Shown one piece after another: positions 1 through 6,342 of a DNA stretch of 11,428 nt. This stretch comes from DASUSF01 sp036375275 (GTDB lineage Bacteria; Pseudomonadota; Alphaproteobacteria; Geminicoccales; Geminicoccaceae): NCBI GenBank assembly GCA_036375275.1, contig DASUSF010000167.1, forward strand, positions 1 to 11,428, given 5' to 3'. A program made the position numbers and the translations under genes. Within the stretch, counting starts at the first letter, position 1, and every line of letters starts with the position of its first letter. The notes beneath the pieces are model-generated. The model was not told where the DNA came from. It made no database searches and saw only the letters and a program-made list of their open reading frames with translations.

Positions 1-266
1 ACCCGGACGAGCGGGCGAAGCTCCGCGGGCTCCTGCATCTCGGCCTGTACGACGCCTTCCGCACCGTCGAGCCGCACCGCCGGGCGTACAGCTGGTGGGA
101 CTATCAGGGCCGCTTCTTCCGCGCCAACCAGGGGCTCAGGATCGATCACCTGCTGCTCTCGCCGCAGGCGGTCGACCGCCTTGAGACCTGCGGCATGGAC
201 GCCGCCGAGCGCGCCGCCAAGGCGCCGTCCGACCACGTCCCGGTGTGGTGCACGCTGCGCAACTGA
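1..266 (+). CDS. xthA: Exodeoxyribonuclease III, C-terminal part (5' truncated by window edge)
   Basis: The reading frame enters at base 3 and runs 87 codons to TGA at 264-266; the start lies outside the window. Exonuclease III is a Mg2+-dependent 3'-5' exonuclease and AP endonuclease of base-excision repair, in the endonuclease/exonuclease/phosphatase fold. The visible part carries the family's C-terminal signatures: an aromatic block with YSWWDYQG, then GLRIDHLLLSP with the conserved Asp, then KAPSDHVPVW, whose Asp-His pair includes the catalytic His close to the C-terminus. The protein ends seven residues after that motif, so the C-terminus appears complete. It converges on the next gene with a gap of only 6 bases and no visible terminator hairpin between them. 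The related ExoA branch of the same family is the only realistic alternative. Confidence 0.93.
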   Translation, partial: PDERAKLRGLLHLGLYDAFRTVEPHRRAYSWWDYQGRFFRANQGLRIDHLLLSPQAVDRLETCGMDAAERAAKAPSDHVPVWCTLRN

Positions 267-272
267 GATTTA

Positions 273-1016
273 TCAAGCGTTGATCACGCCGCCGTCGACG
301 TTGATCACCTGGCCGGTGATGTAGGTCGCGCCTGGGCCGAGCAGGAAGGCGATCACGCTCGCCACCTCCTCCGGCTCGCCGAACCGCCTGAGCATGGTCC
401 GCTCGATCAGCGCCTCGCGGCGACCCGGGTCCTCGATCACGTGGGCCGGCATCGGCGTCAGGATGATCCCGGGCGCGAGGCCGTTGACCAGTGTCGCCGG
501 CGCGAGCCGCCGGGCGAGCGCGCGCACCAGCCCGACGATCCCGCCCTTGGCGGCGCTGTAGGCGATGTGGTCGAACGAGCCGTAGCGGAAGGCGAGCGAG
601 CTGACGAAAATCATCCGGGTGGCGACATCGGGATCGAGCCGCGGCCGGACCGCGGCCGCCATGTCGAAGGCGTTGGTGAGGTTGGCCGCCAGCACCCGGT
701 CGTAGACCGGCCGCGAGGCCAGATCCAGATCGTCGACCTCGAAGATCCCGGCGAGGTGGACCAGCGCGAAGACCGGCTCCTCGAGCGCCTCGAGCGTCCG
801 GGCGCAGGCCTCGGGGGTCCGCAGGTCCGACGTCGCGCTCGTCACCCCCGCCGTCCGCGGCAGGTCGAGGACCGCCTGGTCGAGGGCGTCCCGATCGACG
901 TCGATCAGGTGGAGCCGGGCGCCGGCCTCGAGCAGCACCGGGGTCAGCGACCGGGCGATCCCGCCCGCCCCGCCGGTGATCACCACCAGCCGTCCATAAA
1001 GCCCCGGTTGCGTCAT
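273..1016 (-). CDS. SDR family NAD(P)-dependent oxidoreductase (divergent from TRAP operon)
   Basis: A 247-residue classical short-chain dehydrogenase/reductase, the usual length. It has a Rossmann nucleotide-binding motif TGGAGGIA at residues 14-21, an acidic residue at the end of beta-2 (LIDVD, Asp39) that normally indicates NAD(H) preference, Asn112, catalytic Ser140 (VSS), the YSAAK motif giving Tyr153 and Lys157, and APGIILTPM after beta-6. The usual NNAG motif reads HLAG (87-90), a mild deviation. I chose the ATG at 1016 because it starts just before the first beta strand and is preceded by a purine-rich Shine-Dalgarno stretch (GGGAGGGAG). The frame stays open further upstream, but that extension is low-complexity, Arg-rich and would run into the divergent permease gene. 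The gene is transcribed away from the TRAP operon, so both may share a regulator and a substrate. The substrate cannot be told from sequence; it is likely an alcohol, polyol or hydroxy acid. Confidence 0.92.
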   Translation of the reverse strand: MTQPGLYGRLVVITGGAGGIARSLTPVLLEAGARLHLIDVDRDALDQAVLDLPRTAGVTSATSDLRTPEACARTLEALEEPVFALVHLAGIFEVDDLDLASRPVYDRVLAANLTNAFDMAAAVRPRLDPDVATRMIFVSSLAFRYGSFDHIAYSAAKGGIVGLVRALARRLAPATLVNGLAPGIILTPMPAHVIEDPGRREALIERTMLRRFGEPEEVASVIAFLLGPGATYITGQVINVDGGVINA

Positions 1017-1041
1017 CCAGGCTCCCTCCCCTCGCAGCGGC

Positions 1042-1094
1042 ACGTCGTCCGCCCGGTCCGGGCGGCTCCGCGCGGCGCCCGCACGACGTTGACG
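1042..1094. promoter_or_regulatory. Candidate divergent operator/promoter with nested inverted repeats
   Basis: This lies in the 208-base gap between the divergent SDR and TRAP genes. Outer arms ACGTCGT (1042-1048) and ACGACGT (1083-1089) are exact inverted complements. Between them lies a perfect palindrome with 7-bp arms, CCGCCCG and CGGGCGG (1049-1055 and 1059-1065), around GTC. The right outer arm runs into TTGACG (1089-1094), five of six matches to a sigma-70 -35 box reading towards the TRAP operon. At the expected -10 spacing (about 1111-1117) only a poor hexamer is present. That the repeats are operator sites is inference. In DNA this GC-rich, 7-bp inverted matches can arise by chance. 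Confidence 0.35.
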
Positions 1095-1224
1095 CCTCCG
1101 GCGATCGGCGGCAAGGTGCCGGCGATCCCGATCACGAACCATCGACAGCGAACCGGCGACGGCGACGGGACCGGCTGCGGGGCGGGGAACGGACTTCGAT
1201 GGCTGCTGCTGTGCCGGGCCCGGC

Positions 1225-1785
1225 GTGAACGCGCTCCGCCACGCCGCGCGCGGCCTCGGCGTGCTCAACGCGGTCCTGCTCGCGGGCTGCCGCTTCGCGA
1301 CCATCGGGCTGATGGTCGCGATCGCGTCGGTGGTCGTCGCCGGGGTCTTCTACCGGTACGCCCTGAACGACGCCCTCTCCTGGAGCGAGGAGGTGTCGAA
1401 GTTCCTGATGGTCTGGCTGACCTTCACCGGCGCGCCGATCGCGCTCCGCCATGGCGGCCACGTGGCGATCGAGATCCTGCCGAACGCGCTGCCGGCGCGG
1501 CTCCGCCAGCTGGCCCTGCTGGTCACCTTCCTGATCATCCTGGCCCTGATGGTGGTGTTCGTGCACCAGGGCTGGGTGCTCGCCTGGAACGCGCGGATGC
1601 AGATCGCGGCGACCCTCGGCGGCGGCTTCTCCATGATCTGGGTGTTCCTCGCGATTCCGGTCGGGGGCGCGCTGATGGGCGCGGTCGCGCTCGAGCTCGT
1701 TCTCCGGGCGCTCCTCGGCATCGGCGGCGACGCGGACGTCCTCGCCGGCGACCACTTCGCCGAGCCCGGGCTGGCGCGCGAGTAG
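1225..1785 (+). CDS. dctQ: TRAP transporter small permease (DctQ family)
   Basis: A 186-residue inner-membrane protein with four predicted hydrophobic segments (about residues 23-43, 58-75, 94-116 and 136-162), the DctQ architecture. Family signatures are FYRY (42-45), the WSEE motif (53-56), and the following W..F.GA..ALR.GGH block (64-79). The small permease pairs with the large permease to form the Na+-dependent membrane part of a tripartite ATP-independent transporter fed by a periplasmic binding protein. I take the GTG at 1225 as start, because it leaves a normal-length N-terminus before the first helix and no in-frame ATG lies upstream. Its Shine-Dalgarno is weak, and a nine-codon ATG-initiated frame ends on it in GTGA (see findings). 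It is first in a same-strand cluster and the next gene begins 7 bases after its stop. The symbol is the generic family name; the substrate is unknown. Confidence 0.93.
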   Translation: MNALRHAARGLGVLNAVLLAGCRFATIGLMVAIASVVVAGVFYRYALNDALSWSEEVSKFLMVWLTFTGAPIALRHGGHVAIEILPNALPARLRQLALLVTFLIILALMVVFVHQGWVLAWNARMQIAATLGGGFSMIWVFLAIPVGGALMGAVALELVLRALLGIGGDADVLAGDHFAEPGLARE

Positions 1786-1792
1786 GCGGCCG

Positions 1793-3082
1793 GTGCTGCC
1801 GCTGACCTACTTCTGGATCCTGCTCGGCCTGATGGCGATCGGCGTGCCGATCGTGTTCGCCCTGGTCGCGGCGCCGGTCGCGGCCCTGGTCCTCGCCGAC
1901 AAGGCGATGTTCCTCAAGATCATGCCGCAGAAGATCTTCTTCGGCATCAACCAGTTCCCGCTGATCGCGATCCCGCTGTTCATCCTCGCCGGCGAGATCA
2001 TGAACGTCGGCGGCATCACCGAGCGGCTGGTCCGGTTCGCGACCGTCCTGGTCGGCCACTTCCGGGGCGGGCTGGCGCACGTCAACATCGTCTCCAGCAT
2101 CTTCTTCGCCGGGCTCTCCGGGTCCGCCGTCGCCGACACCTCGGCCCTCGGCTCGATGCTGATCCCGGCGATGGAGAAGCAGGGCTACACCCGGCGCTTC
2201 GCCGCCGCGGTCACCGCCGCCTCGTCGGTGATCGGGCCGATCATTCCGCCGTCGATCATCATGATCGTCTACGCCTACGTGATGCAGGTCTCGGTCGCGG
2301 GCCTGTTCCTCGCCGGCTTCGTCCCCGGCGTGCTCACCGGCCTCGGCCTGATGGTCGCGACCTTCTTCATCGCCCGGCGGCGGCACTATCCCAAGGCGGA
2401 GCGCATGGTGAGGCCGGTCGAGATGGCGAAGGCGTTCTGGGGCGCGCTCCTGCCGCTCATGACGCCCGTGATCATCATCGGCGGCATCCTCTCCGGCGTC
2501 TTCACGCCGACCGAGGCGGCCGGCGCCGCGGTGCTCTACGCGCTGCTGCTCAGCCTGTTCGTGCTGCGCACCCTTCGCTTCGACGAGCTGCCGGCGATCC
2601 TGCTGCGGGCCGGCGTCGCGGCGTCCGCGATCCTCCTGGTGGTCGGCACGGCGACCGTGTTCGGCTGGGTCGCGACCCTCTCCGGCGCCCACAACAAGCT
2701 CGCCGCCGGGGTCTTCGCGATCAGCGACGACCCGCTGGTCCTGCTGTTCGTGATCAACATCCTGCTGCTCGTCGTCGGCATGTTCCTGGACGCCGGCCCG
2801 GCGATCCTGATCCTCGGGCCGATCCTCGCGCCGACCATGCTGCAGCTCGGCGTCGACCCGCTGCACTTCGCGATCATCATGTGCGTCAACCTGACGGTCG
2901 GGCTCGCCACCCCGCCGATGGGCCTGATCCTGTTCGTCGCCTCCAGCATCAGCCGCGAGAAGATCGAGGCGATCGCCTACGAGATGCTGCCGTTCTACGT
3001 CGTGCATCTGGCGATCATCCTCCTGATCACCTTCGTGCCGGCAATCCCGATGACGCTGCCCCGCGTCCTGGGCTATGCCTGA
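1793..3082 (+). CDS. dctM: TRAP transporter large permease (DctM family)
   Basis: A 429-residue, highly hydrophobic protein, the normal length for DctM, with about 11-12 membrane segments. This subunit forms the elevator-type Na+-coupled transport path. Diagnostic blocks are SGSAVADTSALG (109-120), IGPIIPPSI (148-156), GVFTPTEAAGAA (235-246), GMFLDAGPAILILGP (329-343) and VGLATPPMGLILF (369-381). The two PP-containing blocks sit in the symmetrical repeat halves typical of the family. Translation appears to start at the GTG at 1793, only 7 bases after the small permease stop, with no strong Shine-Dalgarno, suggesting coupling to the upstream gene. It is separated from the binding-protein gene by 63 bases that contain a stable hairpin. 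The frame is intact and all conserved blocks are present, so the transporter is probably functional. Confidence 0.96.
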   Translation: MLPLTYFWILLGLMAIGVPIVFALVAAPVAALVLADKAMFLKIMPQKIFFGINQFPLIAIPLFILAGEIMNVGGITERLVRFATVLVGHFRGGLAHVNIVSSIFFAGLSGSAVADTSALGSMLIPAMEKQGYTRRFAAAVTAASSVIGPIIPPSIIMIVYAYVMQVSVAGLFLAGFVPGVLTGLGLMVATFFIARRRHYPKAERMVRPVEMAKAFWGALLPLMTPVIIIGGILSGVFTPTEAAGAAVLYALLLSLFVLRTLRFDELPAILLRAGVAASAILLVVGTATVFGWVATLSGAHNKLAAGVFAISDDPLVLLFVINILLLVVGMFLDAGPAILILGPILAPTMLQLGVDPLHFAIIMCVNLTVGLATPPMGLILFVASSISREKIEAIAYEMLPFYVVHLAIILLITFVPAIPMTLPRVLGYA

Positions 3083-3088
3083 GTACCC

Positions 3089-3113
3089 GCCCGGCCGGCG
3101 CGACCGACCGGGC
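3089..3113 (+). other. Intercistronic RNA hairpin between large permease and binding-protein genes
   Basis: Bases 3089-3098 pair with 3104-3113 around a five-base loop (CGCGA), giving a 10-bp stem with one C-A mismatch; all other pairs are G-C. No T-run follows, so it does not look like an intrinsic terminator. It sits just before the binding-protein gene, 18 bases upstream of that gene's Shine-Dalgarno. Such a structure could stabilise the downstream transcript or block 3'-5' decay and so help raise the amount of binding protein over the permeases. The pairing is seen directly; the role is inference. Confidence 0.45.
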
Positions 3114-3145
3114 CAACGACGGCTCCAGTCAGGGAGAGACCGATC

Positions 3146-4201
3146 ATGAACCGTCTCTTTGCCATTGGCGGCGCGCTCGCCCTCGGCCTGCTCGCCGCCC
3201 AGGCGGCGCGCGCCCAGGAGTTCACCCTCAAGTACGCGCACGTCGGCCCCGCCACCGAGGTGTCCGACGACCACATCCCGGGCGAGTTCCTGAAGAGCTT
3301 CCTCGAGAGCCGCTCGCAGGGCCGGATCGCCGTCGAGATCTACCCCGCCTCGCAGCTCGGCGGCTTCCGCGAGCTGATCGAGCAGATCCAGCTCAACACC
3401 CTCGAGCTGACCCACACCACGGTCGGCGGCATGGGCCAGTTCTTCCCCGAGCTCCAGGTCACCGACATCCCCTACATGCTCGAGAACGACATGATCGCCG
3501 AAGCGGTCGGCCAGGGCCGGTTCTTCGACGACGTCAGGGACGCGATCCTGGAGCGGACCGGCAACGTCCGCCTGGTCGCGGTCGGCAACACCGGGCGCTG
3601 GCGGAGCTTCTTCACCGCCAGCAAGCCGATCCACACCGCGGACGACCTCGCCGGCATCAAGATGCGGACGATCGATTCGCCGCTGCAGATGGATTTCGTG
3701 AAGTTTCTCGGCGGCAACCCGACCCCGATCGCCTGGGGCGAGCTCTACACCTCGCTCGCGACCGGCGTGGTCGAGGGCACCAAGAACGCCGCCACCGACA
3801 TCATCCCGAACAACATGCACGAGGTCCTGAAGCACGTCATCCTGGACGAGCACGCCTACCTCTACGGCTTCTACTGGATGAGCGACCAGTGGCTGAAGGG
3901 CCTGCCGCCCGACCTCCAGGACCTGGTGATCGACGGGGTGATCCAGATGGCCGCGGTCCAGTCGGAGTGGAACAAGCAATACGAATCGCGCTCGCTCACC
4001 GAGTTCGTCGACTCGGGCGGCACGATCTACGTCCCGAGCGCGGAGGAGCGCGCGACGTTCACCGCGGCGACCGACGCGATGAAGCAGTGGTTCGTCGACA
4101 ACCACGGCGAGGAATGGCTGATCAAATGGGAGAACGCGATCAGCGAGGCCAAGGCCGAGGTCCAGGCGCTCCGCGACCGCACCGTCGGCCGAGGCTCCTG
4201 A
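3146..4201 (+). CDS. dctP: TRAP transporter periplasmic substrate-binding protein (DctP family)
   Basis: A 351-residue extracytoplasmic solute receptor. A Sec signal peptide covers residues 1-23 (basic N-terminus, hydrophobic core, ARA cleavage site before QE). The mature protein opens with FTLKYAHVG, as usual in DctP proteins. It continues with the family block DLAGIKMRT (167-175), whose Arg174 matches the Arg that usually binds a substrate carboxylate, then WGELYTSLATGVVEG (197-211). It would capture an organic acid in the periplasm and deliver it to the two permeases; which acid cannot be read from sequence. The ATG at 3146 follows a good Shine-Dalgarno (GGGAG, 3132-3136). The permease genes instead have GTG starts and weak sites, consistent with more binding protein than permease. 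Placement after the permeases (Q-M-P) differs from the common P-Q-M order. Confidence 0.96.
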   Translation: MNRLFAIGGALALGLLAAQAARAQEFTLKYAHVGPATEVSDDHIPGEFLKSFLESRSQGRIAVEIYPASQLGGFRELIEQIQLNTLELTHTTVGGMGQFFPELQVTDIPYMLENDMIAEAVGQGRFFDDVRDAILERTGNVRLVAVGNTGRWRSFFTASKPIHTADDLAGIKMRTIDSPLQMDFVKFLGGNPTPIAWGELYTSLATGVVEGTKNAATDIIPNNMHEVLKHVILDEHAYLYGFYWMSDQWLKGLPPDLQDLVIDGVIQMAAVQSEWNKQYESRSLTEFVDSGGTIYVPSAEERATFTAATDAMKQWFVDNHGEEWLIKWENAISEAKAEVQALRDRTVGRGS

Positions 4202-4229
4202 GACAGCCCGCGGCCGATCAGTCCGAGTC

Positions 4230-4247
4230 GACGCCTGCGCCGGCGTC
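4230..4247 (+). other. Small hairpin between binding-protein and SDR genes
   Basis: GACGCC (4230-4235) and GGCGTC (4242-4247) form a 6-bp stem around a six-base loop in the 64-base gap before the second SDR gene. No T-run follows; instead the next gene's strong Shine-Dalgarno begins five bases later. It could modestly modulate transcript stability or ribosome loading, or be a chance structure of GC-rich DNA. Confidence 0.25.
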
Positions 4248-4265
4248 TCTTGGAGAGGAGAGTTC

Positions 4266-5030
4266 ATGGAGAAGGTTCTGCTGGTGACCGGCGGCGCGCG
4301 CGGGATCGGTGCCGCGACCGCGCGACTGGCCGCCGGTGAGGGCTATGCGGTCGCGGTCAACTACCGGGAGCGGGCCGACGAGGCGGCGAACGTCGTGGAC
4401 GCGGTCGAGGCCGCGGGCGGGCGGGCGCTCGCGGTGCAGGCCGACGTCGGCGAGGAAGCCGACGTCGTCCGGATGTTCGACGAGGTCGACGGGCAGCTCG
4501 GGCCCTTGACCCATCTGGTCAACAACGCCGGGATCAACGGCGGCCCGCCCGGGCCCGTCCTCGAGTTCGATGCCGCGGCGCTCGAGAGGCTCATGCGGGT
4601 CAACGTCGTCGGCCTGATGCTCTGCTGCCGGGAGGCGGTGAAGCGGATGTCGACGGCGCGCGGTGGCCGCGGCGGCGCGATCGTCAACGTCTCCTCGATG
4701 GCCGCGACCATCGGCGGGCGGGCCGGGCGGTCGGCCTACGCCGCGTCCAAGGGCGCGGTCGACAGCTTCACCACCGGGCTCGCCCGCGAGGTCGCCGGCC
4801 AGGGCATCCGGGTGAACGTGCTTCGCCCGGGCATGACCCGGAGCCCGATGACCGCGCCGGTGCACGACGATCCGACGCGCCTCGCGGCGGTCCGGGCGAG
4901 CATCCCGATGGGCCGGACCGCGGAAGCCGAGGAGATGGCGCGGCCGATCCTGTTCCTGCTCTCGGAGGCCGCCTCGTTCGTCGCGGGCGCGCATCTGAAC
5001 GTCTCCGGTGGCGGCTACCGGATCGAGTAG
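4266..5030 (+). CDS. SDR family oxidoreductase (YgfF-like), likely NADP-preferring
   Basis: A 254-residue classical short-chain dehydrogenase/reductase. It has TGGARGIG (8-15) for the dinucleotide, NYR at the end of beta-2 with Arg34 (basic residue, usually NADP preference), AD at 59-60, NNAG (86-89), Asn113, catalytic Ser144 in NVSSMA, YAASK with Tyr158 and Lys162, and RPGM (187-190). The overall pattern, including CCREAVKRM and GGAIVNVSS, closely resembles the E. coli YgfF family from memory. The ATG at 4266 is well supported by a strong Shine-Dalgarno (GGAGAGGAG, 4252-4260). It follows the TRAP genes on the same strand after 64 bases, so it probably acts in the metabolism of the imported substrate. 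The E. coli relative has no firmly assigned substrate, and none is proposed here. Confidence 0.94.
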   Translation: MEKVLLVTGGARGIGAATARLAAGEGYAVAVNYRERADEAANVVDAVEAAGGRALAVQADVGEEADVVRMFDEVDGQLGPLTHLVNNAGINGGPPGPVLEFDAAALERLMRVNVVGLMLCCREAVKRMSTARGGRGGAIVNVSSMAATIGGRAGRSAYAASKGAVDSFTTGLAREVAGQGIRVNVLRPGMTRSPMTAPVHDDPTRLAAVRASIPMGRTAEAEEMARPILFLLSEAASFVAGAHLNVSGGGYRIE

Positions 5031-5058
5031 CGAGCAGCCGGCCGCGGCGCGGCGGACG

Positions 5059-5838
5059 ATGGTCATGCCGAGGACGGGAACGGGGCATCGCCACCGCTGG
5101 ATCGCGCTCCTCATCTTCGCGAGCCTGATCGCGGCCACGCTCGCGGTCTGGTTCTTCGCCATCAGGGGCGCGATGCCGGTGCCGGGGTTCGAGCTCTCGG
5201 TCGCCGAGGTCGAGGCGCTGATCCGGTCCTGGGGCGTGTGGGGCATGCTCGCCTCGGTGCTGCTCATGGTGCTGCACAGCTTCGTCCCGTTCCCGGCCGA
5301 GATCGTCGCGATGGCCAACGGCATGCTCTACGGGCCGGTGCTCGGCTCGCTGCTCACCTGGAGCGGGGCGATGCTCGGCGCCTGGCTCGCCTTCGGGCTC
5401 GCCCGCTGGCTGGGTCGGCCGTTCGTGGCCGCCATGCTGGCCGAGCGCCAGCATCGCGCCCTCGATCGCTGGACGGAACGCCAGGGCGCGGGCGCGCTGA
5501 TCTTCAGCCGGCTGGTGCCAGTGATCTCGTTCAACCTGATCAACTATGCCGCCGGGCTGACCACGATCTCGTGGTGGACCTTCACCTGGGCGACCGGCCT
5601 CGGCATCCTGCCGCTCACCCTCCTGATGGTGGTGATGGGCGACCGGCTCTGGTCGAGCGGCAGCGCGCTCTGGTTCTGGCTCCTCGCCGGCGCCGCGCTC
5701 ACCTGGCTGGTCTGGTGGCTGGTGACCCGCCGGACCGGCCCCGGTGGGGATCCCGGCCCGGACCCGGTCGATCAGGGCGGCCGGACCGGCCAGAAGTACG
5801 GCAGGTCCGGCGGATCGGCCCAGCCGAGACGGCCGTAA
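5059..5838 (+). CDS. TVP38/TMEM64 (DedA-like, VTT domain) membrane protein
   Basis: A 259-residue integral membrane protein. After a short basic N-terminus there is a first membrane segment (about 14-34), then a VTT/SNARE-associated-type domain with the re-entrant block FPAEIVAMANGMLYGP (78-93), GAMLGAWLAF, and the second conserved block FSRLVPVISFNLINYAAGL (149-167), followed by membrane segments to about residue 222. DedA/VTT proteins are implicated in lipid flipping and envelope homeostasis; no specific role can be assigned. The frame is open from a GTG at 5008 inside the preceding SDR gene. I prefer the ATG at 5059 (or 5065), which lies after the SDR stop and just before the basic-hydrophobic start. 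The last about 35 residues are Gly/Pro/Arg-rich and unlike the family, and their final part is the antisense of the next gene's conserved C-terminus. Confidence 0.86.
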   Translation: MVMPRTGTGHRHRWIALLIFASLIAATLAVWFFAIRGAMPVPGFELSVAEVEALIRSWGVWGMLASVLLMVLHSFVPFPAEIVAMANGMLYGPVLGSLLTWSGAMLGAWLAFGLARWLGRPFVAAMLAERQHRALDRWTERQGAGALIFSRLVPVISFNLINYAAGLTTISWWTFTWATGLGILPLTLLMVVMGDRLWSSGSALWFWLLAGAALTWLVWWLVTRRTGPGGDPGPDPVDQGGRTGQKYGRSGGSAQPRRP

Positions 5839-6191
5839 TGGTCCGGATTCTTCCGCAGGAGGGCCGAACGGTGCGAGCGGTGCAGCCGCTCGTCGCCCCA
5901 CCACGGCGGCGGCGCAACGATCCCGGGCGCCGGGCGCGGCGCGAGCGTGCTCCTGAAGCCGCGCCGCCGCCACTCCTCGAGGGCGGCGTTGAAGTAGGTG
6001 GCGAGGAACGCCTCGTGGCCGCGCCACATGCGCACGCACGGGTGGCGCAGCCAGCCGTAGGGGCGCCCGGCGCGCTCGGCCGCGAACGCGTTGAAGATCT
6101 GCAGCGTCTCGACCCGCTGCTTGCCCAGCCGACGGTCGTCGAGGCAGGCGATCGAGCGCTCGACATCCGGATATGGCAGGAAGGTCTGCAT
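5772..6191 (-). CDS. Pyrimidine dimer DNA glycosylase-like protein (MSMEG_6728 / Pyr_excise family)
   Basis: A 139-residue soluble protein beginning MQTFLPYPD and continuing LDDRRLGKQRVE (17-28), YGWLRHPCVRMWRGHE (45-60), EEWRRRGF (72-79) and HRSALLRKNPDHYGR (107-121), ending DLPYFWP (129-135). These blocks match, from memory, a bacterial family related to T4 endonuclease V (Pyr_excise), whose founding member removes UV-induced pyrimidine dimers by glycosylase/AP-lyase action. Activity of this branch is less certain, and I do not assign its catalytic residues. I chose the ATG at 6191 because family members start at MQTF, although no clear Shine-Dalgarno precedes it; the frame stays open upstream but is Arg-rich and unlike protein. 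The gene is divergent from the KaiC-like gene (151-base gap) and overlaps the DedA-type gene end to end by 67 bases. Confidence 0.85.
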   Translation of the reverse strand: MQTFLPYPDVERSIACLDDRRLGKQRVETLQIFNAFAAERAGRPYGWLRHPCVRMWRGHEAFLATYFNAALEEWRRRGFRSTLAPRPAPGIVAPPPWWGDERLHRSHRSALLRKNPDHYGRLGWADPPDLPYFWPVRPP

Positions 6192-6342
6192 GCGGATCGA
6201 GGAACGTCCGCAGGCCCGGCGACGCTCCCGTCCGCCCGGGACGAAGATGCGATGGAGCGCCAGTACCTGGACGCTCGCGCCTGCTGCCGTTAAGAGGACG
6301 CGGCGGCGATCAGCGTCCCGCTTCAGCAGCGAGAACATCGAA
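6192..6342. promoter_or_regulatory. Divergent intergenic region between glycosylase-like and KaiC-like genes
   Basis: These 151 bases must hold the promoters for both flanking genes unless promoters lie inside coding sequence. I found no convincing -35/-10 pair in either direction. The only less GC-rich spot is around GTTAAGAGG (6289-6297). The region reads open in the KaiC-like frame back to 6091, but the encoded peptide is Arg/Ser-rich and without family resemblance, so I treat it as non-coding. The boundaries of any promoter are not resolved. Confidence 0.3.

Noticed and set aside
1017..1304. N-terminal extension of the first SDR to an upstream start
   Set aside because: The extra about 96 residues are Arg/Pro-rich, precede the normal SDR first strand and would overlap the divergent permease gene. 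The ATG at 1016 has a good ribosome site.
441..1805. Long + strand open frame opposite the first SDR gene
   Set aside because: Low-complexity Arg/Gly/Pro-rich product without family resemblance; it overlaps both the SDR and the small permease, which have strong motif support.
1535..4267. Very long open frame on the - strand opposite the TRAP genes
   Set aside because: It is the antisense of the clear permease and binding-protein genes. Its product is an Asp/Arg/Glu/His-rich string with no domain, the usual result of GC-rich third positions on the other strand.
6237..6320. Inverted repeat CGGGACG ... CGTCCCG flanking the KaiC-like upstream region
   Set aside because: The 7-bp arms are 70 bases apart and do not extend; such a match is expected by chance at this GC content.
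6091..6342. N-terminal extension of the KaiC-like protein
   Set aside because: The extra 84 residues are Arg/Ser-rich with no similarity to the family and would overlap the start of the divergent glycosylase-like gene.
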